Shown here: positions 50,816 to 53,350 of the stretch, piece by piece | Position numbering within the stretch: the first letter of the stretch is position 1 | Layout: each line of letters starts with the position of its first letter | Assembly: GCF_000720135.1 (NCBI RefSeq) | Contig: NZ_JOIU01000040.1 | Span: 1-53,350, forward strand | DNA from: Streptomyces sp. NRRL S-1022 | GTDB lineage: Bacteria > Actinomycetota > Actinomycetes > Streptomycetales > Streptomycetaceae | Length of the DNA stretch: 53,350 nt | Reading direction: 5' to 3' | The notes under the pieces: model-generated | What the model was told of the DNA's origin: nothing | Databases searched by the model: none | The model's input: the letters and a program-made list of their open reading frames with translations, nothing else | Translations under genes and position numbers: made by a program

Positions 50816-51994
50816 TCAGCGCCGGGCCGCCACCCGGAAGGTGAGGCCCGCGGCGCGCAGCCGTCCGGTCAGGGCGTCGCCCATCGCCTGCACCGGGGTG
50901 ACCTGGCCGGCCGTGTCCGGGAGGTCGTCGAAGGCCAGGCACAGGGCCGCCTCGGCGAACATCTTCGCCGTCTCGTCGTAGCCCGGGTCGCCGCCCGCGA
51001 CCTCGGTGAACACGCGCCGGCCACCGCCCTCGCCGACGAACCGCACCGAGAACCAGCTCTTCGCCCGCTTCTGCGCGCTGGGCCCGTCGCCCGGCTCCAG
51101 CCGGGCCGACAGCCAGCGCCGCGCGGGCGGCAGCTGGGCCGCGGCCGCCAGCGCGCCGACGGCGGCGACCCCGCCGACGGCGACCGGCAGCCGCCGCACC
51201 GCGGCGTAGTGCCGGTACCGGAAGTCCGGGCCGTACCGCTCCAGGGCCCGCGCCGAACGGCGCACGATCTGCGGGTCGATGGTGGGCAGCGGCAGCGCCC
51301 ACGCGCCGACCTCCGAGGCGAACCTCGGCGGGCCCGCGGGCGCCGTCACCCGGCGGCCCGGCAGCCGCGGCTCGTGCCGGGCCCGGTCGCGGGCGGCGGC
51401 CAGCATCCGCCGCCCGCGGGCCATCTGGTTCAGCGCCGAGGCGAGCGTGCCGCCGGAGAAGGCCGCGTCGGCGGTCACATAGCCGTCCACGGTCAGCGGC
51501 ACCCCCTCGGGGAGCTGACGGACCGTGAAGTACACGCCCAGGTCGTGCGGCACGGAGTCGAAGCCGCAGGCGTGCACCAGACGGGCGCCCGTCTCCCGCG
51601 CGCGTGCGTCGTGCCGGACGTACATCAGGTCCACGAACTCGGGCTCGCCGGTCAGGTCCAGGTAGTCGGTGCCGGTGTCGGCGCAGGCGGCGACGAGTTC
51701 CGCGCCGTGCAGCACGTACGGCCCCACGGTCGAGGCGACCACGCGCGCGTGCCCGGCGAGGGCGCGCAGGGTGGCCGGTTCGGCGGCGTCGGCCCGCAGG
51801 ACACCGACGTCCGCGCCGCCGGGCAGGCTCGCGCGCAGCTCCTCCAGCCGCCGTTCGTCGCGGCCGGCGACCGCCCAGCGCAGGCCCTGCGGCGCGTGCC
51901 CGGCGAGGTAGTGGGCGGTGAGCGTGCCGACGAAGCCCGTGGCTCCGAAGAGCACCAGGTCGTACGGCCGGTCCGTCCTGCTCATCCTGCTCAT
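50816..51994 (-). CDS. Saccharopine-dehydrogenase-like / trans-acting enoyl reductase family protein
   Basis: 392 residues. The N-terminal Rossmann fold YDLVLFGATGFVGTLTAHYL is followed by RVVASTVGPYVLHGAELVAA, CADTGTDYLDLTGE and HACGFDSVPHDLGVYF, all typical of the family that includes mycobacterial trans-acting enoyl reductases. A hydrophobic stretch around residue 285 (VAVGGVAAVGALAAAAQLPP) may associate with membrane. Likely a lipid or acyl-thioester reductase; substrate unknown. Two in-frame ATGs exist (51994, 51985); the first has GAGGGG close upstream. Confidence 0.85.
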   Translation of the reverse strand: MSRMSRTDRPYDLVLFGATGFVGTLTAHYLAGHAPQGLRWAVAGRDERRLEELRASLPGGADVGVLRADAAEPATLRALAGHARVVASTVGPYVLHGAELVAACADTGTDYLDLTGEPEFVDLMYVRHDARARETGARLVHACGFDSVPHDLGVYFTVRQLPEGVPLTVDGYVTADAAFSGGTLASALNQMARGRRMLAAARDRARHEPRLPGRRVTAPAGPPRFASEVGAWALPLPTIDPQIVRRSARALERYGPDFRYRHYAAVRRLPVAVGGVAAVGALAAAAQLPPARRWLSARLEPGDGPSAQKRAKSWFSVRFVGEGGGRRVFTEVAGGDPGYDETAKMFAEAALCLAFDDLPDTAGQVTPVQAMGDALTGRLRAAGLTFRVAARR

Positions 51995-52300
51995 GACACC
52001 CCTCGGGTTCGTACGGCCGCCGCGCAGCCCGCGCCGCTGTCGGTGGCCGAGGCTAGCGTGAGGGGGAGCGGAGCCCGACGACCAGCCCGGAGGCAGCGGT
52101 GGCCGTAGCCGGATATGCCCTGAAGAAACGGGAGACGGTGCCCGCCTCCCGGCGTCCTGGTCACCCGTCCGGGTGATGACGGGCGTGCCGGGCACTTGGC
52201 TAAGCGCTTGCTCGTTCAGGTCTTGTGTCCGGTGGAACGCGTTCCTAGCATCACCGGTGTTACATCAGTTGTGTCACACACGCGCTTGGGGGCTGGACGC
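51995..52300. promoter_or_regulatory. Divergent promoter region with operators for the CoA-transferase
   Basis: 306-bp spacer without a gene. Plus strand: TTGTGT (52223-52228), 17-bp spacer, TAGCAT (52246-52251). The palindrome GGAACGCGTTCC (52234-52245) fills the spacer. Upstream are AAGCGCTT (52202-52209) within AAGCGCTTGCTCG, and TCACCCG-TC-CGGGTGA (52161-52176). Minus strand: TAGCCT near 52050 is a possible -10 for the reductase gene. Confidence 0.62.
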
Positions 52301-53350
52301 ATGACAACGGCAGGGACGCCGCCGACGCCGGGCAACGGCCCGCTGTCCGGCGTGCGCGTGGTCGAGCTGGCCGGCATCGGGCCGGGCCCGTTCGCCGCCA
52401 TGCTGCTGGCCGACCTCGGCGCCGACGTGGTCAGGGTGGACCGCCCGGGCGGGCCGGGCCTCGCGATCGACCCCGCGCACGACGTCACCAACCGCAACAA
52501 ACGCTCGGTCCTGGTCGACCTGAAGGCACCGGACGGCCCCGCGCGCGTCCTGGACCTCGCCGAGCGCGCCGACATCCTCGTCGAGGGCTACCGCCCCGGC
52601 GTCGCCGAGCGGCTCGGCGTCGGCCCCGGGGACTGCCACGCCCGCAACCCCCGCCTGGTCTACGGCCGCATGACCGGCTGGGGCCAGGACGGCCCGCTCG
52701 CCCGGCGCGCCGGACACGACATCGCCTACATCGCGCTCACCGGCACCCTCGGCATGATCGGCCGCCCGGACGAGCCCCCGGCGGTGCCCGCCAACCTCCT
52801 CGGAGACTACGCGGGCGGCTCGCTCTACCTGGTCGTCGGCGTCCTCGCCGCCCTGCACCACGCCCGCGCCACCGGCACCGGCCAGGTGGTCGACGCGGCC
52901 ATCGTGGACGGCACGGCCCACCTGTCCGCGATGATCCACGGCATGCTCGCCGCCGGCGGCTGGCAGGACCGGCGCGCCGCCAACCTCCTGGACGGCGGCT
53001 GCCCGTACTACGGCACCTACGAGACCGCCGACGGACGGTACATGGCGGTCGGCGCCCTGGAGGGCAAGTTCTACGAGGAGTTCCTGCACCTGCTCGGCCT
53101 GGACGACCTGGTCCCCGCCCGCAAGGACTGGACCCGCTGGGGCGAGCTGCGCGAACGGATCGCCACCGCCTTCGCCGCCCGCACCCGGGACGAGTGGACC
53201 GCCGTGTTCGAGGGCTCCGACGCCTGCGTGGCGCCCGTGCTCGGCCTGCGCGAGGCCCCGTACCACCCGCACCTGGCCGCCCGCGGCACCTTCACCGACC
53301 ACGGCGGCATCACCCAGCCCGCCCCCGCCCCCCGCTTCTCCGCCACCCCC
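52301..53350 (+). CDS. CaiB/BaiF CoA-transferase family, alpha-methylacyl-CoA racemase-like (partial, 3' end beyond window)
   Basis: 350 codons are visible and remain open at the right edge. The start MTTAGTPPTPGNGPLSGVRV leads into VELAGIGPGPFAAMLLADLG, the CaiB/BaiF signature. VYGRMTGWGQDGPLARRAGH, the catalytic histidine in AGHDIAYIALTG and the aspartate in LLGDYAGGSLYLV agree with mycobacterial and human AMACR, which epimerise 2-methylacyl-CoA during branched-chain or sterol side-chain breakdown. The operator palindrome within its promoter spacer fits a lipid-responsive TetR regulator. Start ATG 52301 follows GGGGGCTGG. Confidence 0.9.
   Translation, partial: MTTAGTPPTPGNGPLSGVRVVELAGIGPGPFAAMLLADLGADVVRVDRPGGPGLAIDPAHDVTNRNKRSVLVDLKAPDGPARVLDLAERADILVEGYRPGVAERLGVGPGDCHARNPRLVYGRMTGWGQDGPLARRAGHDIAYIALTGTLGMIGRPDEPPAVPANLLGDYAGGSLYLVVGVLAALHHARATGTGQVVDAAIVDGTAHLSAMIHGMLAAGGWQDRRAANLLDGGCPYYGTYETADGRYMAVGALEGKFYEEFLHLLGLDDLVPARKDWTRWGELRERIATAFAARTRDEWTAVFEGSDACVAPVLGLREAPYHPHLAARGTFTDHGGITQPAPAPRFSATP

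Overview
The window is high-GC actinobacterial DNA, almost certainly from a Streptomyces. The evidence is strong GC bias at third codon positions, frequent GTG and a few TTG starts, ATGA-coupled operons, a WhiB-like protein, an SsgA-like sporulation protein, an OpcA homologue, and a gene order that from memory resembles the second pentose-phosphate cluster and the following region of S. coelicolor (about SCO6657 to SCO6725). That synteny is recall, not a search result. No rRNA, tRNA, CRISPR array, insertion sequence or prophage was seen.

Region by region. 1-6.7 kb: minus-strand carbon operon tkt-tal-zwf-opcA-pgi. The distal pgi runs off the left edge and carries an internal deletion of roughly 115-125 codons that shifts the frame. 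6.8-9.2 kb: an AraC-type regulator, then a MerR regulator overlapping a quinone-oxidoreductase-like gene. 9.2-12.4 kb: a secreted GH16 glucanase behind two CebR-like operator palindromes, divergent from a GH4 glycosidase. 12.5-16 kb: an ATP-grasp protein, a metallophosphoesterase overlapping an Sfp-type phosphopantetheinyl transferase, and a small unknown gene. 16.2-18.4 kb: ImmA/IrrE-type peptidase, XRE regulator and, divergently, a free-standing MmyB-type ligand-binding domain. 18.5-26.7 kb: LacI regulator, lipoprotein binding protein, two permeases, GH13 alpha-glucosidase and a secreted GH87-like alpha-1,3-glucanase. Together these look like a complete alpha-glucan or nigero-oligosaccharide utilisation locus, lacking only its ATPase (in Streptomyces usually the shared MsiK). 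26.9-33.9 kb: a lipid and envelope group with Tat-exported phospholipase C, a scramblase-like protein, an EamA-type transporter coupled to a PAP2 phosphatase, a divergent TetR with an elaborate operator, and a DUF2510 membrane protein. 34.1-42.8 kb: a LAL-like ATPase without an HTH, a zinc alcohol dehydrogenase, a divergent LigC-type ligase and Prim-Pol pair, a second LacI and a VOC protein. 43-53 kb: WblH-like protein, acyl-ACP desaturase behind a three-unit operator array, dimethylargininase-like enzyme, ABC-F protein with a probable attenuation leader, SsgD-like protein, beta-propeller protein, Rho-N-like small protein, endonuclease V, a saccharopine-dehydrogenase-like reductase and a CaiB/BaiF (AMACR-like) CoA-transferase cut by the right edge.

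The least expected structure is not a gene. Three intergenic tracts (10758-10873, 29945-30056, 36818-37013) are degenerate heptamer arrays, two of them sharing one 14-bp consensus, GTATnCGGTCGyCY. Related heptad strings, written with codons uncommon in Streptomyces, occur inside tal, the GH4 gene, the binding protein and the alpha-glucosidase. Several other intergenic tracts are short tandem duplications that begin at the stop codon of the upstream gene.
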